Of a DNA stretch of 64,000 nucleotides, positions 47,528-60,676 are shown in pieces. Below the pieces are notes generated by a model that ran no database searches, was not told the DNA's origin, and worked only from the letters and a program-made list of their open reading frames with translations. The stretch comes from Lineus longissimus. Taxonomy: Eukaryota; Nemertea; Pilidiophora; Heteronemertea; Lineidae. A program made the translations under genes and the position numbers. Each line of letters opens with the position of its first letter. The first letter of the stretch is position 1. Location: assembly GCF_910592395.1 (NCBI RefSeq), contig NC_088315.1, positions 7,194,501-7,258,500 on the forward strand, in the 5' to 3' direction.

Positions 47528-49346
47528 TTATTTTTTCGGCGGTCCATTCATGACAGCACCTGGTGGCGGTCGCATGTGTCCTGGCGGGCCCATCATTGGA
47601 CCCATGGGCCCTAAAGGTCCCATCGGGCCCATTGGCGGTCTCATACCTGAAAAGAAACAAGATGTTTTTAATATCATGAGGAAAACCCCCAACTTTTCAA
47701 TTGCACCATCAATGATGTAAGAGAGCACAACATATCCCTTAATTCGTAAAAATCTTGTTTTAAGGGATAACTGATTCTCCTGAAGCGTTTTCTGTGCATC
47801 AAAATGCTCATTTCATCAATGTCATTCTTTGGTAAAGATAGCAATATCAAAGATGTACTTATAATTTTGGCCACTGACAGACCATCTAGGCAAGTTGGAA
47901 GGCCTGCCTGATTCTGGGCAAGCCAAGAAAGTAACTAATAATTTGTTTTAATGAAACTTACCCATCATAGGTGGCATTGGGCCCGGGGGGCCCATCATCA
48001 TTGGTGGACCCATTGGTGGCATTGGACCTGGACCCATGGGCCCGGGGCCTTGTGGTGGTCCTGATGGCCCCATGCCCTGACCTGGTGGTGGAATAGCGGC
48101 TCCACCTGATGGTTTACCGCCGCCAGATTTGAATTGTGCCGCTGTAAAAGAGTAAAAGAGAGTGAAAAACCTGAACAATGTCCATCTGAGAGTTATCAGT
48201 GGGCCCCAGTTATGGTCTCAACAAAGTACATATTCTAAAACACCTCCATTACAATGTTGCATTTTCATCATGGATTAATTGTCTTGTGACCACAGAGCTT
48301 TTGCTGAGACCATTTAAACTCTTGGTTTGGTATAAAATGATGTGTCAAAAGCATGGATTATGCCTCAAATATTTCAAGTTAAGGGTGTTTTAGACTCGTA
48401 TGGAGAGCTCTGTAATTTTGCTCAAAACCTTGGCTGCCGCCGACATCTTTACAAGGACTCTTATTTTGTTACAGAATTGGATACCGGTACTTTTATTGAA
48501 TTCAACCTCTGGACACCTCTCTATTAAGGACAGCATTTGTCAATCCATCCAAAGGATATCCTTAATAGAGAGGTTCTACAGTAATACTATCACTTACTAT
48601 ATGACTTACTTGTGTCATCTACCAATTTTTGTACTTGTTCTTCCAGCCATTTTTGATAATATAATCTGACGTTTTCCTTATGCTTTCTACCATTGCAATG
48701 TGTCTTTCTCACAGATGGCTGAAAAATGGATGACAAAATGATAAGAAGTTTTATTAAAAGTCGACAGACAACAGCCAAACACCACATTCTCTTGCATTCA
48801 CACACAAAATTTGCATCACACTTACCGAGTCATGTGTGAGATATGTATCGCAGTAATCACAATAGTATCTGAAATTTAAAAAAAAAGAATGTTCATTACT
48901 AAAATGATTAGGCCTATTAGTATTAGTATTGTTAAAGCCGAGGCCCTAAGCGGGCTATAGCCCTACTACTAGTTTCATTCATTTGAAATCAGCTGGTGCT
49001 GCTGTGACCTTTGCCGCAGAAAATTGTGCTTAATTCAGAGTTACCGTTAGTTCCATAACAGTATAACAGCAGAAACAGAACTCTAAATTACCAACAAAGA
49101 AAACCATAAATCCGACAACAGGGCTTACAAAATGAAGCACGTAAAATTGTTTGCATTATAATCTTTTGTCGGACACGCGATCGGTTATCACCATTTCTAC
49201 ATATTTAACCATATTTTAGTGGGAACCGGAGCAGAGATATTTGTTCTTTCGAATTCCAACTATCATCAGAATGAAACAGTATCTCATTCATAGTTCTATA
49301 AAAGGAATAAATTGGGTAAATATTTCCTCTGAACTCACTTCGGCAT
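47528..49346 (-). CDS. SNRPC: U1 small nuclear ribonucleoprotein C
   Basis: Five minus-strand exons give 152 aa: 49339-49346 (MPK start), 48826-48868, 48610-48718, 47962-48141, 47528-47646. U1-C stabilises pairing of U1 snRNA with the 5' splice site at the start of spliceosome assembly in the nucleus. The N-terminal U1-C/matrin-type C2H2 zinc finger is intact: [14 protein letters not shown], then [16 protein letters not shown], with Cys, Cys, His and His ligands, followed by the YYQKWLEEQ helix. The rest is Pro/Gly/Met-rich ([20 protein letters not shown]), as in the family, ending GPPKK. Human U1-C is 159 aa, so it appears complete. The first coding exon is only 8 bp; its ATG CCG AA|GTGAGT fits the family's MPK start. 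Divergently paired with the THSD7-like gene. Confidence 0.96.
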
Positions 49347-50098
49347 CGTCGCACAACAACTCCAACATGTCCAATGGAACGAAACGACTACGATTTGGAG
49401 CGAAACGACTGCGGCCGAATAGGTCAGGGAGCGAAACAACCGCAATTCGGTGGATGACAAGACGTGCAAGTAGCGGTAAAATTCCTAAATTTCTACAAAA
49501 GAAAGTGTTGAAAACTCGCCAAAAGTAAAATAACTTGTGTTCAAGTTTTATTCATTATGTAAACTGATATTTCACAGGTACGATGACCCGTAATTAGATC
49601 TTGATTACCCATCGGGTACCAAGAATAAGAGGTAAATTTGTTGTATGTTTTTCTGGGGACGATCACGGATGTACACAAGAATGTACACGGAGTGCTTGTT
49701 ATGTAGTGCTGCAGTACGTTTGCCCTATTTGTTTACATTTTTCATTAGCTTTCCTAAGTTCATGTCCTGTTCTCTATATAGATATCTTGCTGTTACAGAT
49801 TTTTAAAATGTACTTTTTTGTCTTTGTCTGGTGTCATGGTGTCAACGGTCGTGTCTTCACTCAACAAAGTCTGTCCTGTCCTGTCACACTAGTACAACCT
49901 CGAATACAATCAGTTGGGCGCGCGCGGCACAGATATTAGCCCTTCTTGGCCTTCTATGTGAAATGACGTGCAGGTGCAAGCGCGTGATAAGCAGTAGGCC
50001 CTATGTTCGGTTTGGAAGTAACTTTCATGTTTTTATTCATTTTCCAGATATAATTTGGGCCAACTGCTGACATTATTTGCCATGTGACATTTAAAGAA
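49347..50098. promoter_or_regulatory. Shared 5' region of SNRPC and the THSD7-like gene
   Basis: 752 bp separate the two start codons, which point away from each other, so both promoters must lie here or in upstream untranslated exons. GCGAAAC/AACGAAACGAC repeats at 49379-49440 are the only visible pattern. No TATA box is evident. Confidence 0.45.
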
Positions 50099-53000
50099 AT
50101 GGGTCAGAAATGGATTGGACATTGTATTCTCATCACTATATTCCTGGGGTGCACCGCAGATGAAGCCAAACTAGTTACGCCATATTCACCACAAAACGAT
50201 ACTACTCCCTACCAAAATGTGTTCAACTTGGAATTTGTGTGGCAGATCAGTGGCTGGTCAGAGTGTGAGATGCAGCACAGCCCGACCTGCTGCAGCATCT
50301 GTTTAAAGGAGCGGAATGTCTATTGTGCTCGAGAGATTGATGCCGTCTGGGTTCCTGCTCGGTTTTGTTCCGGGTTGGAACGACCGAAGCAAGTGCAGAC
50401 CTGTGACTTGTGTCCACAGGATTGTGTCTTGACGAAGTGGAGTGGCTGGTCGGAATGTACAGGTAGCTGTACCAATAGGAAAAGATTTCGAACTCGGCAA
50501 ATTCTGGTTACAGCCTTCAGCGGTGGTAGACCCTGTAATTCAACAATTGAAGTTGAAAGCTGTGTGAAAGATGATTTGTGCTCAGTTCAGGATAAACCTC
50601 GCTTTCGCTGGAAGATTGGGGAATGGACCAGTTGTAGACCGGTAAGTAGTCTGCAGGCCATTTGTAAAAAAAGCTAAGTCTTGAAAGTGTTTTTCTTACA
50701 TGTACATGTAGGTGGGGAGAATGATTACATGCAAATCTAGTTCACATGATTCGTGACAATAGTTGTTCCAGATGTTCTTTAATACACTGTTTGACTGTAT
50801 ACAAATATTTTGATAAGTTCTGATCTCTTATACATGTTTGACGAAATTATGCATCTTATGCTTGTTTTTGCAGAGCTCGGTTATGAAGTCACGGACCACA
50901 GGAATACGGGTTCGCGAAGTTTCCTGCACAAAAAAGCATGGAAAAGTTGTAAAGAAACGATTCTGTAGAAAAGGTAAACTTGTTTCATTATTCTAAAATG
51001 ATTTTAAGATAACATGAGGCAGTCATGTAATTAATAATTTTGGCTCGTTAATCATTAATGGTCTTCAGAATGACATGTGTGCGACTTAAGTCAAGAGGCT
51101 GGACAAAGAAGTGTTGCAACACCCAGTGGAGCTTCTCTCAGGAGACACTTCTGTTATGTTCAGCAGCATACCAATATTGGTCCCAGATTGACTGCTTCCA
51201 TTCACTTTGACCTCTGTAATCAAGACCCCTCTCCAAAAGGAGAGCATTTGTCTGTCCCAAGGTTGTCATTTTTAGAGACGTTTTACTCTATTCAAACCAT
51301 GAACATACAATAACAATATACAAATACCATTACGCATACATGTAATTTACATAATCTAGAAGTAGACATTATATAGGGTATGATTTGTGTTGCAGCTTTG
51401 AAAGGTGAAAAACCCCTAGATTATGAACCATGCATTCTCCCAATGGACTGCCAAGTATCCAAATGGACAACATGGAGCCCTTGCTCACAGACATGCTACC
51501 ACAGCCAAACTGGTGGTTTTGGGCAACAAACTAGAACCAGAAAGATACTGCAGATGCCATCAAATAGTGGCATTGGTTGCCCGCTGCTGCAAGATATCCA
51601 AAGTTGTAAGAATCAGAGTTTGGAGCGATGTCCTAGGCACGAGTGGCATTATTCTGAGTGGAGTTCATGTCGTTTGATGGACCCTAGTCACCTGTGTGGA
51701 CCTGGGACCCAAGTCAGGGCTGTGTATTGTACTGTGGAGGCAGACGTGCAACGCAAAAGGATTCCTGAACAGGAGTGTCTGGAAGGTGGGTTAATTCTTT
51801 GGTCTACATGTAAGTAAAGAAAAATATTGTCAAGTGCACATGTATGCTATTCAATTTCACCAAGAACATTATAAATTCATGTGAAATATTCAGCATCCGT
51901 ATTGCAGCACCAAATTCAGGACTCAATTTTGTTTTCATTTTCTGTAGTGATTTGGCATCGGCCTAAGTTATACCATGGCCAGACATAGAATGAGTAAAGT
52001 TTAGCTTTATCTTTAACTCTTTTCCTGTAGATATCCCGAGGCATCCTGGCCAGGAATGACAAAAATCGTCTCTTCTATTTGATGCTGGGAAAACTCCCAC
52101 TGATTTGGTTAAGAGAACACATCCTCATCAAACCTCCATGTCTTTATTTCAGTAAACGGTGTTGTACCATTGAAGCCAACCAAACAGCGTGCATGTGAGG
52201 TGTCATGTCCCCAAAACTGCCAGGTCGGGGAGTGGGGGAACTGGTCGCCTTGTTCCATGAGCTGTGGGAAGGGCGGAGTACAGTCGAGGACACGCCCAAC
52301 TCTTGTTCCTGACATGTATGGTGGCAAGGATTGCCCGGCACTGGTTCAGACCAAGGAGTGTGAGCAGGTTGAGTGTCAGTGGTGGTTCATTGGTGAGTGA
52401 AATTGGTTTTAAAAAACAACACTGTTTAGGTGATGAATTCTAGTACATTTGTAGCTTCATAGGAATCAAATCGAATTCTTGTGTATAATCTCCTGGCATC
52501 TTTTTCTAGGGATAAGGACTCTTGGTTCGCTGCGCTATACTTTGAATGACGACCAATACATAGATTCCTAAGTCTAACCATAACCATGTACCTGAAGTTA
52601 AAAATCATGCTCATGTTGTATTCTCTGATCAATATGTTTTCTTTCCAGGTGCCTGGGGAAAGTGTTATCTCTCCCCCGGCTACACCGACTGTGGACCTGG
52701 AGAGATGACGCGTGTTGTCTACTGCCAGAGTGCCAAGGATGAGATGATCAACAGCAGATACTGTGCCGAGTCAGAAAAGCCTGTGATGTCAGAAACTTGT
52801 ACCGTACCTTGCCCTAATGACTGTGTTGTGTCGGGGTGGTCTGCGTGGAGTGACTGTAGCAAGACGTGTGGGGTCAAGGGAGGCACTCAGTCCAGGACAA
52901 GAAGAATCCTTGGTATGGGGCCATACTATCACACCTCTTGTTGACCCTGGTTGGAAAGTTGTACCTGAGAGATTGAATTTCACATCCAGAATTGTCTATT

Positions 53001-56000
53001 TATTGAACTGCCATACAATTGAATATATCAGTATGATTGTTCTCAACTAATACAAAGTGTTCAGATTGTTTCAAATTTCTTTTTAGCTTATGGCAACAAC
53101 AATTCTGTGTGTGTGCGGCCAGACCAGCTCCTAGAAACGCGGCCGTGTAATCAGATATCGTGTAGTATGTACACATGGCAAGTGTCTGCATGGGGAAAGT
53201 GTGAGAGCAATTTAACGGCCACGAGCATCGAGCTCTACCGTTTCCTTGGAATACTCACTGACAACAACGGCGTGCAGAAACGAAAAGTATTTTGCAAGAC
53301 AGACACTGGTGAAATATCCCCTGGTGCACTCTGTGATCAAGACTCCAAACCAGTGAATGAACAGATCTGTACTTTACCTGTACCGCAGGATTGTGTTGTT
53401 AGCGCGTGGTCAGCTTGGACCTCCTGTAGTAAGACATGTGGGGAAAGCGGACAGCAGATGCGTGTGCAGTTGATTCTCATCAGATCAAAAAATGGCGGGA
53501 ATCCCTGCCCGGCGCAGGGTAATGAAAATGGAGAAATCCATGAGGAGCGATTTTGCGATAAGCAGCCATCGTGTCCAAACTATAAATGGAATGTCAACAG
53601 GGGTTGGAGTGTGTGCTATGTGCCAAAGACTGGTTGTGGCCGAGGTTACAGGACAAGGAAGTTAGTCTGCAGGGATAGGAGACGAAAGGCTGATCAAGGT
53701 TTGTGTGTACTGCCAGTTCCTCGGTGTAAAATAAATTTGGGTGATCTTCAAAGAATTGCAGTGGTGTATAGTAGAAAGCAAGGGTTTAAAAACACCATGA
53801 CCCAATATGGTTCCTGGAGCTAACCGCTGGTTAGTTCTGCACAGAAACCTCCTTTGGCACACCTTTAATTTTGAAATGAATTTCTCCTTGTGTCATCCAA
53901 ATGTAAGTGACCTGTAACAAATTTTTCTAGTATCATTGAAATGAAAGCTCCCTGCATTTATCTTCCCAAACTATGGTTTAGGACAAAACAGCCTTATGAA
54001 ATGTGTTTGAATTTTTTTCAGCTCTCTGTTTAGAAAATGATGGCGAACCACCTGCCAACCAGGAGAAGTGCTTTGTTCCATGTGCTGGGGATTGTGAACT
54101 TTCCCCATGGTCTGACTTTGGCCCTTGCTCGCAGTCCTGTGGGACCAACCCTGGAACCAGAGTCAGGGCAAGAAAACTCGCTAATCTTGGTAAGTTTTTC
54201 ACTAACCCACCATCTAGTATTGCTTTTATCCCCATTCCAAGATTGGCAAAACCCAATCAGTCGTCCTGTCCAGGATTGTAATCTGAAATAAGTTAACAAC
54301 TTGCTTCTGAAGACTTGTTTTTTTTCTCTTGTGTGAGCCTTATTCCAAGAAGTCCCAAAAGATGTTTACGCTACATTTGTTACTCTCATGACATCTTCTT
54401 TGCTCTATAAAAAGCAACCCAATCATTTTGCATTCAGTTTCTGCAGCCAATTTCAGTTAGGTACTCAGCTTTTGAATTCCCTTTATAAATCAACCATCCT
54501 TATTGTTCGATTTAGAGGGAGTTTTAACAAACAGAATGTTGTTTTGTTTTCAGATCACTTTGATAATACCAGTATGGCCTGCCCACATATCAAACAGTCT
54601 GATCTGGAACAGTCTATCCTGTGTGGGCAAGGAGAGTGTCCAAAGTTCAGCTGGGAGCTTGGAGAATGGGGAAGCTGTATATTAAACTCAGGTAGGTTGT
54701 CTGGTTATTTATCCACCTTCTTCCATTAATCCAAGTCTTCTGCATGTCAGTATTTGAGCATTCCTTTCTTTTGCTGAATAATAATCAAGACAGAGCTTTA
54801 CAAATGCTCTCAATGGTAGTAATATGTGAGAGAATTCAGAGGTAGAATGGTCCAAAATGAGCCAGAACCACTCTGGGTGAATAAGTAGGTTCTCTACTTT
54901 AACTTGATCTTGAAGGACAATTTGTCAACCAGACTAGTTTGAATCCATCATCAGTTATATTGACATTCACTGGTCCCCCTTACTTCATCCAGATGATGCA
55001 ACCTGTGGCCGTGGTACACAATGGCGTGCATACCTCTGCAAGAAAAACAGCCTCCAGTACGTTCCAAGGAACCACTGTGGACATGACATAGGCATACCTG
55101 TTACGTACATGCCGTGTGACATTCCTTGCCCTGAAGACTGCCAGATAAGCCGGTGGTCAGCATGGAGTAAATGCTCGGCAATATGTGGGGAAGGTATGAC
55201 CATTTTCTGTGAAAACCTACTTTGAAAAGATGATGAATAAACACAGATATTTCGGTGCCAAAGTAAAATTTCTTTTTTTTATTGGATGATTTCTATTTAC
55301 CACTTTTGAAATCCAATTTCGTCCACAAAGAGGTAATTAAAGTTTCCTTACGTTCAGTTTGCCTCCTCATACCATACATGTAATATTGCTACGAAACAAA
55401 AAAATTCTTGCTCTTATGAATTTTGTTTATAAGTGATGTTGCTGCTCCTTCTGCAGGAATGATGAAAAGGACAAGAGAAGTGGTGAAGGGACCAGTAAAC
55501 AATGGCCGACCATGCACTCACCTCGAAGAAACGACTCTCTGTACCGCTAGGCCTTGCGAGAATTTCATGTGGACTGTGACAAAAGTGAGCGCATATTTTT
55601 CTCCTTGAAACATTTAAGTCTGATATCCCGACGAAAAAATATTTGGTTTTGCCCTAGAGCTGAGTGTTTAGAGTAAGATCGAATTCTCTATGATGTTTAA
55701 TCAAGTTCGCCTATTTTTCAGTGGGGGAACTGCAATGTCAATTACAACTTCACCTGTGGTAAGGGTCATCAGGAGAGACGTGTCACTTGTCCTGCTGGGG
55801 AGAGGTTGGAGCACGAATGTGAGGCGAGATATCCCAAGCCACTTGCAAAACAAGACTGTGTCATACCTTGCGTTGGTAAGTTCTTGGCCATCGTATTAAT
55901 AAGAGTTGGTTTTCTGACTTAACTCATACTGATGTATCTTTTGTATGAGACATAAAAATATTCTTGCTCCAAGCTGAGTGTCTTTGGCAGGCAGAGGTCA

Positions 56001-59000
56001 CCTCTAGGACCCTCGCATATGGGACAGAAAAATATTGGGCAAGTTGTTGGTTTTACACTCAAAGCAGGCTAAAGACAGAATCAGATCGAAAATTGCTCGC
56101 TAGTTTTGAAGCAAGCACTTAAATGTAATGATTAAGACTTTCTCATCCTTTCAAAGGCAACTGCGTAATGAGCCCATGGTCAAGCTTTGGTTCGTGTGAG
56201 TGTAAAGATGCAAACTTAACAGCGGGGACCAAGTCACGATCTCGAGAAGTGATACGGGAGCCTAGTCCGATCGGCGATCCCTGTGGCAAGGTTAAAGATG
56301 AGCAACCTTGTTCGTGCTACAACTACACATTAGTCGCTGGTGACTGGACGACATGTCAACCCTATAACAAGTCAGAGTGTGGCACTGGTAAGCTGAACTA
56401 TTCAAGCAAATTGGTTTTTTAGAAAAGTGCCGCTGCTAGCAGTGAAACTACTGTCTGAATATCCAAGGCTACGGAGATGACCTGATGAGAAATAATGTCT
56501 CCACTGTTTGTAGTTTGACTAATTAAAGGACTTGACCCATCTTTCCAGGTTCACAGCTAAGACCAGTCATCTGCCAAAGAGACGATGGCCTTGCTGTGCC
56601 GCTCCATAACTGCCCCAAGATATCGTTTCGTACGAGCATGAGTTGTCATATCCACTGCCCGATCGACTGCAAAGTCGGCCAGCATGACCTCTGGTCACCT
56701 TGCCTGGAGTGTGCCAAAAATTATCAGACCCGGTCAAGGCCAATTATCGTTGACCCGAATCGCTATGGTCGTAGATGTCCAAGGAAAGACCAGTTGAGCC
56801 AGGTATGAATTCAGTTCAAATCATTTGATGTCTGCATTTGGATGCTCATGTACTTGAGATGATACCCTACATTCGACTTACATGTATGAAAGCGAAAAAT
56901 ATACAAGCGAGCCTTATAAATTTTTGATGAAAGGAATGACGTGGCATACATGTAGACTTCCCAACTAAGAACTGACCAATTAGATGGATAAAAATCGTTT
57001 ACCTTCCTTTAGAAATTAACCCAGAAAATAAAGTTTGAATGCATTATCCTGCAGGGAAACTTTTGGAATTGCCTAGCTACATGTATAGTCGATGCCTCAT
57101 ATTCTTTATGACCCAGTGTGAAAAAACCTCTTACGTTGTCTTTTATTTTACAGAATCGAACGTGTAATTTTGAGCCATGTAACCTGTATACATACAACTG
57201 GTACAGGGGCCCTTGGAGTGAGTGTAACATCGAAGGCGATGGATGCGGTTTCGGTGAACGCCATCGTGTGGTCGAGTGTCGCCGCAGCGACGATGCCATT
57301 GTCAAAAATCTTCACTGCCTCCTGAAAGGTGAGTATGCAGATGAACATAGGGGATAGTTTGAATGTGCATATATTGTGGGGTGAGATATTTCCCCCTTTC
57401 AATATGGCAGTGTTTTTTCAACACCCTGTATCTTTTCATAAATTCACTATTGTTTCTCTTCCTTGCTAACCTTTCAATTGATGTTGTACGATGAATTATA
57501 CTTGCAGACATGAAGCACCGTTCAAATTTTGACATGACAGCCCTCGATCTGGACACAACCCAACCCTGCGGTAATCCTTGTCCGATGGACTGCCAGACCA
57601 CCCCCTGGAGCAGCTTCGGACCCTGTTACAGAAACTGCTCAAGTTACAGTGCCCATGGGTTTAAGGTCAGGACGCGGGCTATTGTGAAACCTGCAGAGAA
57701 GGGTGGGCAACCTTGCCCTACTGACCTCGTTGATATCAGGTAGTTTTCCTTTCCCAATAGGTGTCGTATTGAAATCATAGGAAATTGGCCCCTTGAAAAG
57801 ACTCAGACTTGCCGAAAGTGTGTATCTTGTGTGTACTATGGTCAAGACTGTTCCAGAGTACCGGGGCTACTGACCAAGGGCCCTGCCACCAAAACATATG
57901 GCTCTGTAACCTTGGTGTGAAGAGAAGGTTTTACCATTATGGGTTGCTGTGTCTGATGCATTTCTTGTTGAAGTCCGAGTAAAATTTTATGCATTCCCTT
58001 CCAGTCAATGTGGTGGCAACGAGATGTCATGTCCATCCTTCCAGTGGATTGTGAATGACTGGCCAGGAGCAAGCTCAAGGGGTGTGTTCTGTGTTTCACA
58101 AGGTGGTGTGCGGGTTCATGGTGGATGCCTGGAGAGTAGGATACCCCTGGCTAGACGGGACTGCTCCCTTCCCTGCCCAAATTTTGCTGAATGTAGCACT
58201 TTGAGTGGAAGCTGTGAATGCAAGCCTGGATTTGAAGGTGAGAATTGAATACGATACGTGTATTTTGGACTTAAAATGCCATGTCAAGCCATGACCTGTA
58301 TTTGACTTGGCCTCCTCTGTTTTTGATTGAGAAGTTCAAATGTCTGTTATGGATTTATATGACATCAATTGCAGTGTAGCCATTGCCTGTGCATACAAGA
58401 ATATTCTGTCTCTAATTCAACCAATTGCAGAATTGGAGATATATTTGAATTATGTGACAAAGAAATTTAACCGATCTTTTAACATGTTTAAGAGTAAAAT
58501 CGTTTCTTGTTCAGGTGATGGTGAAGCGTGTTTCCCAGTCCAGGGATGTCAGACTAATGAACACTGTCCTGTCAACCAGAGCTACTGTGATCAACATCAA
58601 GCAGAGTGCATCTGTGAGAATGGAAAACTACCGTATCGAGGTCTGACGTGTAACTATACGTGGGCTATGCAGTCAGATCGCAACACTGAACCGGAGAACG
58701 TCGAGGATCTTGTCTGGATCTGTCTGGGTGTTAGCATTGTACTCGCATTAATGCTAATTATATTGGCCAGTGTTTACTTTTGGAGGTAGGTTAGCACTTT
58801 CAGCGCTATTCTAGAAACAGGCTTTGGCAACATTTCAATTTTTGGCTGTCTTGAGAGAATTTGGAAATTTGCGTAGTTTGCGCATAAAGAGTCTCCTCTT
58901 TTCACTTCAGGCGGAATAAACAAAAACGTGGTGAACTTGCCATCCACCGTATGGTCTCCAACAACCTTGAAATTCCAAAGAAAGTCACAAATGAATATGT

Positions 59001-60100
59001 CCCAATCCACACACTCATCCGAAATAAAAATGCGGAGGCGGCCGAGATGAATATTACAGAGAATCCATTAGTGAGAAGGTATGGTATTCGCCTCTCGGCG
59101 TCTTTTTTTGAAGAAGGTTTCTTTGACTCTTAAAGATCATTGTGTCACCTAATTCAGCCATGCAGGAGGACACATGCTGTTCTCTTAATCCTATTGTTTT
59201 TAAATATTAACGATGAAAATGAAGTTTGGAAATTTCCATTTTGTGGTCTTATCTTGATACTGTGTCATTGCCAGTTGGAACTAGCACTAGCAGAACTAAT
59301 GACAACAATTTCTGATTTTCAGTTACATGCAACCATCGTATAAAATACGTCCCCGTCCCGGTGTTTCTTCTTCAAATTTCCACCTCCCTGTCAATACAGA
59401 CGATCTCGATGATGAGGTCTTCACTGATAACCCCGCCGAGATATTCATGGATCCACGACACAATCTCGAGGACGACGTCTTCATGGATTCGTCGCTTGAA
59501 AGTCGAAAATCAAATTCACCGCCTTTGACGTTCATGGGAAGTGACTCATCGAAAGCAAAATCAAGTGTTTCAAATCATCACGCAAGGATTGGAAGTGATT
59601 CATCGAAGGGGACGGATATTTATAGTTCGTTACGGAAGGCGAAAAAGGTGGCACCCCCTGTCCTGCCAACACGTGGATCAGACAGCAGTGCCGGGCCACC
59701 AGCTTGCACCTTGGGACGAAAGCGGTTTGTCCTGAGTAGTAGCGAGCGAGAGGACATGGAAGCTATGGAAAATGCCAAACCAGGATCACAATCTGAAATA
59801 ATCCCAGATCTGAGTGATTCTGGATCATTTGAAGACCCTTTGGAGCCGTCAGACCTTGGTGAATCGTATCTCCAATTTGTCAAAAAACGGACCCCTAACC
59901 AGCCGTGTACTAGTGCTGAGGTGTCCCCTCTGAAGTGTTCAACACCAGATAAGGGTAAAGGGTACTTTATGAAGGGTAAGGGACGTTGCCCAGCACCACC
60001 GAGCTCGCCTGCCGTAGTCGACAGTGACATGAACCTCTCCACAATACTACAGACGCCTGACAGTTCATATTTTTTCATGAACGATTCAAGCACTGGTTAA
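50099..60100 (+). CDS. THSD7: Thrombospondin type-1 domain-containing protein 7 (THSD7A/B-like)
   Basis: Nineteen exons give 1759 aa: 50099-50641, 50874-50973, 51396-51785, 52153-52392, 52649-52912, 53087-53698, 54022-54189, 54554-54691, 54993-55193, 55457-55584, 55722-55875, 56157-56387, 56549-56802, 57154-57328, 57508-57739, 58005-58237, 58515-58785, 58911-59078, 59323-60100. A signal peptide (GHCILITIFLGC) is followed by about 21 thrombospondin type-1 modules alternating between WSxW-type (CVVSGWSAWSDCSKTCG) and WGKC-type. WxxW sites suit C-mannosylation and CSxTCG sites O-fucosylation. An EGF-like region (CSTLSGSCECKPGFEG) precedes one membrane helix (about 1420-1444) and a cytoplasmic tail of ~315 aa. 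Most introns are phase 1, as in modular extracellular proteins. Vertebrate THSD7A and B (about 1600-1660 aa) share this layout and act in cell adhesion and migration. The long Ser-rich tail is unusual. Confidence 0.95.
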
Positions 60101-60670
60101 GGTGCTGGATTGTTCTTCGACTGTTTTGAAATTTGTTGACCTTTTGAAATTTCTGGGCGTTCCCATGGCGAGTGATATTTTGTTTGAGTTTATAGGCCTA
60201 CTTGGGATAGGAATTCTTGGAACTTGCAAATTCAGTAGTTTTTTTCTTTGAAGGAATATGTTTTGACTGGTATCTTGAAACAGATTGTCTGCTGGGTTGA
60301 CAACACTGCTATGGGTTTTACTAGGAGTAGCACAAATTTTGTATCGGAATGCTTTTTGAAAATGTACATAGCTATTTATTAACGAGGTGCGCAATATTTC
60401 TAAGCTTTGTCATTTTCTAATTTACATGTAGCTACTAACTGAGATTTCTGAGTGAATTTAGGAGCTTGATACGAGATTTAGGATTGGCCTATTGCCTGTT
60501 AACTTAAGATAAAACGGACGTGGGTTGGACTGACTCAGTTACATGTATGTTGTTAATCCTATCAAGCACCAAGCATCATTTGGAGGGTTCCTTGTTGTTG
60601 TCCCCTTTTGATACCTAATGTACGCGTCTACCTCAGGACCTATAAACCAGCGGCTTTTTCAGGAATATTG

Positions 60671-60676
60671 AATAAA
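60671..60676 (+). terminator. Poly(A) signal AATAAA, THSD7-like gene (proximal)
   Basis: First canonical signal after the stop codon, 571 bp downstream. Confidence 0.5.

Noticed and set aside
49241-49528. 95-codon basic plus-strand frame
   Set aside because: It overlaps the SNRPC first exon and 5' region on the opposite strand and has no domain features.
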